DNA from: Spinacia oleracea
Lineage: Eukaryota > Streptophyta > Magnoliopsida > Caryophyllales > Amaranthaceae
Reading direction: 5' to 3'
DNA length: 64,000 nt
NCBI RefSeq assembly: GCF_020520425.1
Contig: NC_079487.1
Span: 133,694,385-133,758,384, forward strand
The position numbers and the translations under genes were made by a program. Below the pieces are notes generated by a model. It saw only the letters and a list, made by a program, of their open reading frames with translations, did not search any database and was not told where the DNA came from. Of the stretch, positions 10,099-20,530 are shown piece after piece (position 1 is the first letter of the stretch; each line of letters starts with the position of its first letter).

Positions 10099-10898
10099 TG
10101 ATGGAGATTGAATACTCAACATTCAACTACATAATAATGCCTGTCATTTTACTTGTCACTTTCAATCTTTTGAGAGATTCATCTTTTGCCAACTAAGCAC
10201 ACTCGTTTGTTTCACTAACGTTGTTTGCGGTCATCTGAAGTTATTTACTTTTCTTGTCTAATTCTGTTATTCATTAGACATCCTTCATCAGAGCCTCAAG
10301 GAGATCTCCAAAAGCATAACCTATATATGTTCTTGCATATTATCACCATATACTCGATTACTATCCGTAAAATATAGGTAAAACCATGATCGAATTTAAA
10401 AGCAAGGCAAGAACATATTTATTTCCTCCTTTTAAGAGTTACAGCCTAGACCTGTCAAAAATCGACCCGACCGGAAACCCGACCCTAAAACCGTTTGACA
10501 GGTCTAGACTTACAGCCTTACAGGTCATAGTCATAAGTAACAGAAACTTTGATGTGTGACCGGGGAGAACAAATGTTACAGAGAGAAGAAGTTTTTCATT
10601 GAAACATTAGAATACAATTCACTTAATTGAAAGATCAAAATGTGTATACTAACCTTCATTCAACAGTAAAATGATAGGTTTTCCGTTTGCTCTATACAAT
10701 GAAATATTCTTTCTTTCGGAAAGTTCACCTCAAAGTTAACTGAAGCAGCAAGAAGACATGTCCCGGTATTTCTGTAAAATCTAAAAAAATACAAAGATAC
10801 AAAATTAATCGAAACAGAGAAAAAGTTGACTGTCAACTACGAAAGGATTTGACAACAAATATGGTGCAAATGAAATCGTTCGGAAAATACCATCACGT
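10099..10898. other. Intergenic between small gene e and ispE 3' end
   Basis: Convergent 3' flanks of a plus-strand and a minus-strand gene. It contains the 63-bp mini-element at 10447-10509. The stretch from about 10620 is probably the ispE 3' UTR. No other gene seen. Confidence 0.5.
10447..10509. mobile_element. 63-bp hAT-like mini-element
   Basis: Ends TAGACCTGTCAAA and TTTGACAGGTCTAGA form a near-perfect inverted repeat around a core rich in CCCGACC. The same 8 bases TTACAGCC flank both sides (10439-10446, 10510-10517), as expected for a hAT-type insertion. Two similar mini-elements lie at 41116-41247 and 46458-46540. Confidence 0.7.
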
Positions 10899-13800
10899 TT
10901 ACTGTGTAATTCCATCACTAAGTGGACGGGAAAACTCAGCGACTGAGTCGGCAGAACTACTTGAAGAAGGTTCTGAATACCATTGGTTCTCTTCTCGGGT
11001 GATGAAGGTAGCCTCTGCATGAACAATGCATGAACTCCATATGTTAGCTTGGAGGGAAAAATGATATAGCACAAAGATACATGAGAGGTACAGAATAAGG
11101 TAATTTGACAGTGCAAATTCATCATTTTATTTCAGGTTCTTAATACAGAAAAGGAAAATCTTCATCTGAGATTGCGTAAACTATACCAGATAAGAAGACA
11201 TCCTTGTATGCTTCATCATCGTAGATAAACTGTGGTGGATCAGGAGAACCAATCCCAACAATAGTGCTTCCACTGCATTGAACATAATGCAAAAGAATAA
11301 TTACGGTTGCACCACACATTAATGCATATTATAGAAGATCCTTTCAGTCATTGCAGTCTATACAGTATCAAGAGCTATAATAATGAGTAGCTGATCCTTT
11401 CACTAAATAAATTCTGTGACCCAAATTCCATTATCCTTGCGGAAATGTATAGTCTTTTTTCTTTTAGGCTCCGTTTGGTAGGGTGTAAAACGTTTTCATG
11501 GAGAACGATTTTCCCCCTTTCAATCATTTTACGTTGTTTGGTTTGGCAAGAGATAAAACAATTTTCCATAACTCCGTCAAAGATGGAAAAACCTTTTCCA
11601 TTTGAAAGGGATGAAAACCACTTTTCCACCTTTCCTCCTTCCCCCTTCTTCCCCTCAATTTTCACCATCTTCTCCCATTTTCTTTTAAGGAACCAAATAA
11701 AGGAAAAATAATTTGGAATTGTGTTTTCACTTGGAATTGTGTTTTTACTTGGAAATTGTTTTCCATGGAAAATCATTTTACACTGAAAACATTTTACACC
11801 AAACCAAACGGAGCCTTAATCTTCACTCCAAATATCATTTCACATTTTCACTACATAAATTAAAATGTAAAATTTGAACTTAAGAGCTGTAGTATACTGC
11901 AAATAGGAGTTTATGTTCATAACTTCATAACTACATGTAGTCTGCGAGAAACCTACTGTCTGGAAAGACATTGCAATTGTAGGGAACTAATGAATGCATT
12001 ATACATTTATATGACGTTATTGAATAAGCAAGCATGTTCCATCCACTTAAACTGCAGAAACAAGGGTTTTGAGGGTAATGGCTCAGCACAGTATTCATTT
12101 AGATCTGAAATATTCTACGAAGTATGACATAAGCTTGTTCAAATTCATTTAAGAACATTAGCATGTACAGGGAGCTTTAACATACAAACAGAATCTCACC
12201 TTCCAGACATAAAAACAGCATCATACTGTCCACGGCTGGCTGCAATTATGCGCTGTTTTAATCTTCGCAGACCTGGAAGCACTTCAAATGCAGGGGACTC
12301 TGGAGATGTTGTAATTAGAGATTCAGCCAAGGGATATATTGAGATTTCTTATACTAAATTTTTGTAATATTCTGTATAGGTTCCATGCAGAAACAGAATA
12401 TGAGTGATAATAATAGAATTACAGTTAACTTTATGAATTTCACGGAAAGGATAACTACACTATATATGAAACATCATCCAAATCTAGTCTGACTCTGATC
12501 TGTTTAGTGTATCACCAACCCAATCCATAATTACAAAGTTGTATTCATTTCCTAGGATAAAAGCTTCTGATATAACCATCCCAAAGGTTAGCTTGAAATT
12601 AACTGAAATAAGAGGCAGAGAAAATCCAGTTGAAATTCCTATGTAATACCTACCCAAATCATTGATACAGACATCTTGAGAGATTCCTTCTTTCGAAATT
12701 TTCTCCAGCAAAGATAACGGATCAACCTCGCGAGTTTGATCCAAACGAAAGGTCTGTGGAAATGGTAAATACTCTTATAAATACATGCTATTCAGAAGTC
12801 GAAGATTTCACTACACATATACTTCGTAACATTCTGCAAGAGCTACCCCAGTACTGCGTACCTTGTAAACATGAGCAGTGGAGCATGCTTCTTGAGGCTT
12901 TATTAGGACCATTGGAGTGTCCAAAGGTATAGGTGGTGGAATATCTTTAACTACCTAGAAAATAGAAGCAGATTAGAGGAAGCAGAAAAAAACTACGGAT
13001 TAAATCCATAACTGTTCAGAATGGAACTAAAAAGTAAAGCGAGTGAAAGAGTAAATTGCTTGAAATTTGGTTTGTATCTCTCTTAAGGCCCTGTTTTGTT
13101 CACCTTATTTTCACTTACTTCAGGAAAAATAAGTTCATATAAGATAAGTTCAGTAAAAATAAGGGTTCACCAAGTATAATTTATAAGTAAAATAAGTTCA
13201 GATAAGTTCAGACAAGATAAATTCAAGAAAAATAAGTGAAAATCAGGTGAATAGAGCGCACCCTTAATAATTTGGTTTATTTCTCTCTTAATAACATACC
13301 TCACCCCTGCCAGTACAATATGCTGCTCCCCGAGAGAAGAAAAAAGGAATATCAGAACCTATTTCACTTGACCATTCTTGAAGTTCCTTCTCTGTCGCAA
13401 TCCCACCACTGAATTGATTCGCTGCCCAAAGTGCAGTAGCAGCATTGCTACTTCCTCCACCAAGCCCGGCTCCTGTAGGAACCTTCTTATCAAGATGAAT
13501 CTGTTCATCAACATTCACATTTACTAAGGTTAATACCTTATCTGCATTCTGAAGTAAATGTCAGAATTCACTTCTAAGGGCTTTGAGTATCTGAATACAT
13601 TCAATTACCCAAAAATACTTGTTGCTGCCAGTCTTTTGCCGATACAACTTTAGGGCTTTGATTATCTGAAGATGAAAGTTTAAACTTCAGGCCATCAAAA
13701 ACATAATTTGTAGCACAATTCAACATGTAGACTACATACTGCAGCATTTACCAGATTTCTATCATCAAGAGGAACTCCACCCACATTTGTTGATAGACTA

Positions 13801-14695
13801 TCCTTGATCTTTGAAGGTGACAAAGAGAACTTAATTTTATCCCCCAAACTTATTACCTAAAAAACAAAGATAAAACAACAAATATTATGATATTATCCTT
13901 CATAAAATGCTCAATTTGCATACCTAATCCCAAGTCCTAATAGTGGTAACCAAAAGACATGGGATCAAAACTCGTCTCCGTTATGGTTCGTTAATGAGCT
14001 CAAATTCATATGATATGTACAAACTATATTTAAGTAATTGAAATTTGAAATTAATACGAAAAATCCATAATTGAAAGAACATACATGAAATAGAGATGCT
14101 AAATCATGGTATCCATCGTCTCTTTTTCCAGTTATTCTCAAAAACACATTCACCTGTAATTCAAACAACACCAAAAACACCAAGAAAGCATGCAATTAAG
14201 CACCAACAAATCAAAACAATTGAAAACACCAAGAACTCATGCAATTAAACACCAACAAATTGAAATAAAATGACAATTAAATGAATTTAGCAAGAAAAGT
14301 TTGACAATTTCAGACCTTACAAGGTGAAAAAAGAGTGAGCCTTGAAAGACCAGCTTCCTTATCCACTTTATCAGCTAATTTGTTAAATCTTTCTTCTGGG
14401 TCAAATACTATCTAAACAAAAATAATAATAAATTGAGAAATGAGAACAAATATTATACATAAATTCCAAAATAATTTTTACAAAAATTAGGGATTACCTC
14501 TACTTGTTTTTTTCTTTCAGATTGTGGGTCAATAGAACACATGGTTTTGAAAGATGGGTGCTTTCGAAGATTGAACTTTTGGGTAATTGAAGGAGACCCA
14601 TGTATCCGAAATGCAGAAAAATTACTTCTTTTGGTTGAATTGTTGAAAGAATTGTAGAGAATTGAACTCTGAGGAAGAAGATGGGTTGAAGCCAT
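10899..14695 (-). CDS. ispE (CMK): 4-diphosphocytidyl-2-C-methyl-D-erythritol kinase, chloroplastic
   Basis: Phosphorylates CDP-methylerythritol with ATP in the plastid MEP pathway leading to IPP/DMAPP (carotenoids, chlorophyll phytyl chain, plastoquinone). Eleven coding exons by GT-AG sites: 14498-14695, 14316-14411, 14085-14153, 13752-13856, 13609-13665, 13300-13500, 12862-12954, 12654-12753, 12200-12299, 11187-11272, 10899-11014. These total 1221 nt, 406 aa, the usual plant length. Residues 1 to about 60 form a Ser/Asn-rich transit peptide. The GHMP-kinase fold follows: S-P-C-K98, with the Lys expected near the substrate; D-G-Y-H114, matching the E. coli active-site His; the glycine-rich ATP loop VPTGAGLGGGSSNA (182-195); and G-S-D225-I-P-F, the catalytic Asp. 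The C-terminal M-S-G-S-G-S-T-I-V-G loop is split by intron 9. All key residues are present, so it looks functional. MITEs sit in introns 6 and 9. Exon edges are by eye. Confidence 0.93.
11467..11815. mobile_element. Tourist-like (PIF/Harbinger) MITE in ispE intron 9
   Basis: A 349-bp element with inverted ends GGCTCCGTTTGG / CCAAACGGAGCC, extended by TGTAAAACGTTTTC-like sequence on both sides, and a TTA target duplication (11464-11466, 11816-11818). The overlapping frames 11375-11776 and 11445-11711 arise from its inverted-repeat sequence and are not genes. A second family member is at 59556-59896 in the PP2C gene. Confidence 0.85.
13087..13263. mobile_element. Small PIF/Harbinger-like MITE in ispE intron 6
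   Basis: About 177 bp with ends GGCCCTGTTTTGTTCACC and, reverse-complemented, GGGTGCGCTCTATTCACC, flanked by overlapping TTAA/TTAA. The interior repeats AATAAGTTCAGATAAGTTCAG-like phrases. The same phrases occur at about 27200-27300 and in the element at 55525-56030. Confidence 0.65.
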
Positions 14696-17380
14696 TTTTG
14701 CTCACTGGTATCAGAGGCAAAGGGGCTTCAGTTCAGTTCATGCCAATTTTTGCAAAAGAAGACGTTTCTTTTCTTGTTTTTTTCTCCCACCGGTGCAAAC
14801 TTACCGCAGCCCGGCCCCCACCAATAGTTAGTGGGGTTGAGCCGGCGAGGTTAAGGTCGGTGCAGGTAAAAAATTGACTAGACATAAAATGTTTATTTTT
14901 TCAAATGGTTAAAATAGGTCAGATAAAATAGTTGGGGGGGCAATAACGAGAAAGAAATAAGAAAGGGAAAATATATAAAGGACCACAAATAAAAATAGGA
15001 AATGGCAGTTGAGAGTTGAGACGAGTAAAATGACACAGAATTAGATTTTGGGGTCCTTGAGGAAAGAAATGCCCATGCATTTCAAAAATGTAAACTTAAC
15101 TTGCTTAGACTCGTATTCTCCTTTGACACTATATATGTACTCTGTAATAAATTTTATACAAGGTCAATATGTAGGTGCCATGTTGTGTCGAAGATTGGGA
15201 AAGCTGACACTCGACACTCTCTGTCAACCAAAGTGTCGAAGTAACATTTGTAAACAAGTGAGGGCATTTTATGGTTAATTGAGGTTAGTAACTATTATAA
15301 AACATGATTGTCTAAGCTTTAAACCACAAAAATGATAGACATTTTTGTGTGTTAGAGTATGCATTTAACAAGTTAGTCCCTTATGATTTCTGGTAAGTCG
15401 GGTTATAGGCATTTTCAAAAGTTATTTCGCAATTTTTTCTGATCATTGTAACGGAAAATAAACTCTTTAGATCATAACTTAACTTATAGTTGTAAATGTT
15501 TTTCATCTACTTCAATAAAACCTCATATCCTCTATACGTAGACCTAATTTACAAATAGTTGTTGAACCACATAATATTTGTTTTCTTTGTTTATTTTTAT
15601 TGCTCTCGCTACAACACATTTATTAGTACTCCGCAATTATTTGAATTAGAGTCAGGATGAAGCCCAACATAATGGCCTGTATAGCGAAATTCGATAACGA
15701 ACTTTCTAATGGGTACTTGTGGATAGTATTGGTCCCACTTCCGAGGATATGTAGGATTGAAAACAAATTGAGTCGAGTACTATCATGTTCATCTTATTTT
15801 TGCGAGCTCGAGTGCGAGTCCAAGCCCGAGCTTTCAACCGAGCTCAAAAAGTACGTTCAAGCTTTGTTCGTTCAAAGGGTTTTGTGTTCGTAAACGGCTC
15901 GCTTATTAATCGGCGCGAGTTTATAAACAAACATTTTCCCCTCAAATGAGATTTGCGCTTTAGAGTTTAACCATTTGAAAACATAAATTGAAATGTACAC
16001 TAATTTAGCAATATAAATTCAACTTTAAAAATACTTTTTTCTGTGATAAAATAATTATGTTGCTAATTTGATTATGAAAATAAATAGATGAGCTTGTTCA
16101 TACACTTAAATGAACAAGCATATATATGTTCATGTTCAAGCTTGTGTATTAACGGAGGAGCTTCAAAAGTTGTTCAAGTTCGGCTCATTTTTATTAGACC
16201 GAGCCCGAGCCCGAGCCCAATTTGCACCTAAGGATATAGCGGGTCTGGCGGCTAACTTTCCCGGCGTTCCATCTTCCCCGTTTCATTTCTAAGGTTTTCA
16301 GCAATGAAACGCCACCCGTTTCGCAGTCGACGACTCACAGCACAAGCCGAAGCGCAGGATATGAAGCGAAATATTTGATTGTGAGCATCTTAAACCCTAA
16401 TTTCATGCTGTTTTTCAATTTAATTTTTTCTCAATTTCTTGATAAATCATAGTAATTGCAAAAATTAGCAAAGTTCATTGAATTTATCGATTCCTGAATT
16501 CAATTTTCCTTATCTCTTTCGGAACTGGATTGTTTGTATTATGATTCACTTACTGATTTTAGACTTCATTAATGATTCACTTACTGATCTAAGACTTCAT
16601 TAATTCGGGTTTCTGCGACTGATTTTTGGTGGATAGAGAGGATTTTGGCAATTATTAGCTTAGCTTTAGAGTTTTAACAAATTAGTTGTTTGCAATTCTA
16701 ATCACAACCAGTAAATGGTTAGTATTATGCTGACGCCTCATGCATATTTTGTGGATATGAAATGGTCACATTAAACGACCTTTTACTAGTGTGACGGCCT
16801 TTTCGAGACGTCCTAGAATAGAATCAGGGTGTTTGTATTGTATAGGAGTTTTCTCTGTATTATTTTCGGGTGGGAGCAAACCGTCTTTCGGGCTTGTATA
16901 GATGAAGTCATGTATGTTGTAGACCTTATCGGTAGGACGTTATCATCAAAACAAGGACAATGTTCGTACATAGGGAAATAGCAAATTGATTATATTAGCT
17001 ATTGTGTACAAAGTACAAACCGTAGAGTACTGGTTTTACCTAGCACTAGAAGAGTAATACGACTTTTTCAGTTAGATAAAAGACGAGAATACATTGGCAT
17101 TACTGATTGAAGTTAAAATCATGTGGGCGAGTTGGTAGAATGTGGTATGGCTGTCTTGGTGGGGTAAATAATCAGCTGAGAGCCTGGGTAATGGGAAAGA
17201 ATTTGATGATGAATTGCATAATCTAGGATATTATGAAAGGGTTCATATAGAACAACATTAGTATCCTACAGTTGAAGAAGGTTGTTTGACCCATGAACAT
17301 CATTCGATTGATATTGGGTGCAAAAGTTATGCTCAAATAAATGACATGTGATGAAAAGAATGAAGCTGATAACCTATTGT
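14696..17380. other. Intergenic stretch, ispE promoter side
   Basis: About 14700-14900 is the ispE 5' flank. From about 15750 to 16210 there are phrases rich in CGAGCTCGAGC and CGAGCCCGAGCC (a tandem run near 16199-16218) typical of decayed short elements. Around 16270-16400 a GC-richer patch ends at a possible donor. Frames at 14662-14877, 15048-15278, 15657-15893 and 16110-16292 lack recognisable domains. From 16400 to 17380 I see nothing definite. Confidence 0.45.
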
Positions 17381-19620
17381 TGCTCGTACACCAATGGTAC
17401 TACCATGGCCGGAAGTACTGTTCCCTTCAGTTCATTGTCTAGAAGAACATTGTTTGGCTTAAGATCACAATGAATCAAAGGAGTTATGCCAGCATAGAAG
17501 CAAAATCAAGTGCATATCTGAAGATTACCTTTTTTTGACCCTTTTTGAGCCTCATCTCCATTGGCAACTGGATGTAACCACTCTTATAAGCTACTGGTAG
17601 GCTTGAACTCATAAAATGGAGGTTTAAAACCATTACCTTGATAGTTAGCGCTAGAGCATGTTGTGACATCTTCACAAGGTTCTGATATCTAACATTTCCT
17701 AATGCTTCACACTCTATTTTTGGGTGCTCGTTGGAGGTTGAGCACCTTCACAGCAATAGGGGATCATTTATGGAGGATCCTTTTGCAAACAGATGCAGCT
17801 ACCCACACCAAACCAGAATTTCCGGAGAGAATCAATTTGTGGCTCTGACCCCTCTGTGGAGTTCCAAGTAGGTTATTTGTAAAAGCGAGTGCATGGCATA
17901 GACTTGATGCTTGTTTCTGTATTTCAGCAGATGTAGGAAGACATAACAGTGAAATTACTTCCAGAAACCTTATAGAATAGCAATGGCCAATTTTGCTTTG
18001 CTAGACAATCTTTCTTGTTGCTTCTCTTAAGGCCACATGGAGGAATATGAAGCCCATGTATCCCTCAACAGATTTTACTGTTTCCCATAATTAAAATTGT
18101 GCTCCTTTAAAATCTTTATCAACTGGAACTTTGCCTTCAATGCCATAGTTAGACAGGTCTAAATAAAACAAGAGTTCTCAGAAATTCTAGGCTTTCCCAA
18201 GGTAACTTGTTGCGGGAAATTTCTAGGATCCAAAGACCTTTTAATGTACTCAAAGTTGAAGGGACAGGCGGGGATAGGCCCTTGGATGAAGTTTCCCTTC
18301 ATGTATATGTAATTTAGACTTGTACAGCTCGTTAGTCTGCTCAGTATCTCACCCAATAACTTTTTTATCAGAAATATCCAGTATGCCTAAGTCTTTCAAC
18401 TGACCAACTATTGTTGCCTTGTTGGGAGGGGGCCAGTTAGTTGATTCTGAGAGAAATCCAGATATATTGACAAGGATGTAAGGTTGATTACCTCTGGGGG
18501 CAAGAGACTGACCAACTTCTGTTAGGGACTTGGGAGGGTGCCAATTAGTTGATTCTGAGATAAACCCAGATATATTGACAAGGATCTAAGGCTGATGTCG
18601 AAGGAAAGATCAAAAGCTGCAAATATAGGATTTTATCTTCCGTTGAAGTCTGTTTAACCTGGCAACGTTCTTAGAGGTGCTGGAATCTCCCCGGAGAGGC
18701 AAAGAGCTTGTTTTGGTAAAAGGTCATCACTACCAGATTTTGCAGGTTTCCTAAGGTCCCTGGAATAGTTCCTGAGAGTTTATTATTATCTAAATGTAAA
18801 TTGTTAAGCTGTCAAGATTCTGAATACAGGTCGTAATTCTGCCAGAGATATGATTCTTCTCCAACATCAATTTTTTGAGTTTGAGAGACAAATGCTTAAT
18901 GCATTTAGGTAAAACACCTTCAAGATAGTTGTCATTTGTTTTCACGATTAGAAAATCTGTGGCATTACTCAATGAGAAAACAAAGTTTTAACCAAATTTC
19001 TCCCCTGCAATTAGAGATACTGTAGATTTAAAGCATAAGACAGAGAAGAGGGATTTATGAAAAAGTCTGTTGGAAGATGCCCCTGGAGTTGATTATCCCC
19101 TATATCATAATAGAGAAGGGACTGAAAGTTCAGGGAAGGACAGTTCCAGACAAGTGCTTTGCACCAAGTCCCCAAAAATGTAAGTTGTTTAAGTTGGCTA
19201 AATTGGCTTAGAGAATCAGGGATATTACCTATCAACTTGTTTACTTCTGCTGAGAGAGTGCGCAGCGAAGATAAATTTCAGAAAGAGGGATTTCTCCTGT
19301 TAGGTGGTTCTTGCTCAGTGACAAAAAAATGAAGTTTTGACTAGGAGCCCAACTCCTTGTGGATCTGTCCTACAAGGTTATTATTGATTAAACGTTTTAA
19401 GCTTAGAGCACCTAGATAGATTTGGTGGAATTTCATCACTTGGTGAATTATTGTACTGGTATAGGATTTGCAGCCTCTGCAAATAGCTGTTACCTGGGAC
19501 CTGGGGGGCTTCGATGGCTGCAATTATTGTTTTCAACTGGTATCTTTGAAGAGCTTAATTTTCAATGTGTGGATATGGAGCCTGCCAATTGCAAGGAATT
19601 GAGTTTCAATTTGGAGACTC
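17381..19620 (-). pseudogene. Decayed LRR receptor-like kinase (LRR-XII type)
   Basis: On the minus strand the pieces follow receptor-kinase order. Leucine-rich repeats lie at about 18159-19620, with segments such as IGNIPDSLSQFSQLKQL, VLPKCIKHLSLKLKKL and SCTSLNYIYMKGNFIQGPIP. A juxtamembrane DLSNYGIEGKVPVDKDFKGA is near 18100-18150. A kinase N-lobe remnant (NSGLVWVAAS, AVKVLNLQ) is near 17720-17830, and a catalytic-loop remnant (PLIHCDLKPNNVLLDNE) near 17430-17470. Frames change repeatedly, stops interrupt the LRRs, and the transmembrane and most of the kinase domain are missing or unreadable, so no full receptor can be made. A 60-bp LRR segment is duplicated (18429-18490, 18535-18597). Function would have been surface pattern or peptide recognition. 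A hydrophobic frame at 21357-21563 could be unrelated. Confidence 0.8.
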
Positions 19621-20397
19621 TTTGATGGCGATAGTCACCAGTAATAACTTAACACTTGCGGGTATGGACTGTATTATTCCATGAGCTTATAACCCCTGAC
19701 GGGTCAGCTGTTATCTTATCCTTGAATTCAAGCAAGGCCAGCCGATTGGTCCTGTTTAATCCCATTTAACCTGATGTTAAGTAGATGAGGATGTGCTGGT
19801 GATAAAATATGCCAGGATTCTCAGAAAGGATGTCCACAGGCATGGAGCACCCGTACGCAAAGTTTTAGAATGCCACATGTAACCTGAGTGACTAGACTGT
19901 AATAAGAGATAAATACTGTTCCACTGTGGGACTCTTGGTTCCTGGAACTTTGGAAGTGGGAGATAATGGAGGAAACACCCTTCTTTTCAAAATGGAGGTA
20001 TTGGTGTATTACAAGGAGGAACTAGCTCAATTATTTTGAAAGCAAAACATCTTTTTCTCTGACATGATCCAGGTGTCTTCTTACGCGGCGTCGCTGAGAT
20101 GCTTTCGGAAAAGTTTGTAGGTTGGATTGTGGAAATGAAGACTAGAAGTAGGTTTGAACTTTGTCTAAAGATACTCCATGTGTTGATTTTCCTGTCTGTG
20201 AAAGTCCTTTGCCTTATATATCTCCCAAATTTACGGGCAATGTAATTTTCCTTCTGGACTGATACGTGAACTCGTGAAGGCATGTGATGTGACATTGCAG
20301 GCAACTTACAAGGTTAGATCACTGTAATACCACTTGTGGAGAGGTTGACCCTGGTAAATCATTTTCGGTGCCATGGAGCTAGACCAGTGAGCTTACC
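19621..20397. other. Intergenic, flank of the LRR pseudogene
   Basis: Noncoding by inspection. The minus-strand frame 19987-20304 has no recognisable domain. It may include unreadable remains of the pseudogene's 5' end. Confidence 0.4.
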
Positions 20398-20530
20398 ATT
20401 GAAATTTTGGGGTCATTGGCATGAAAGCATCTGAATTACCATAACCATGTTTTGGGGTCATTGGCATGAAATTTTGGGGTCATTGGCATGAAATTTTGGG
20501 GTCATTGGCATGAAATTTTGGGGTCATTCT
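20398..20530. repeat. 22-bp minisatellite, about five units
   Basis: The unit GAAATTTTGGGGTCATTGGCAT occurs in head-to-tail copies at about 20460-20527 and once at about 20398-20425. The first copy is separated by a 35-bp spacer. Near-identical units suggest recent slippage. Confidence 0.85.

Noticed and set aside
11375-11776. 133-aa minus-strand open frame in ispE
   Set aside because: It lies inside the Tourist-like MITE in intron 9; Lys/Glu-rich sequence comes from its GGAAAA palindromes and has no domain.
19987-20304. 105-aa minus-strand open frame upstream of the LRR pseudogene
   Set aside because: No LRR, signal peptide or other known pattern; composition is that of chance coding.
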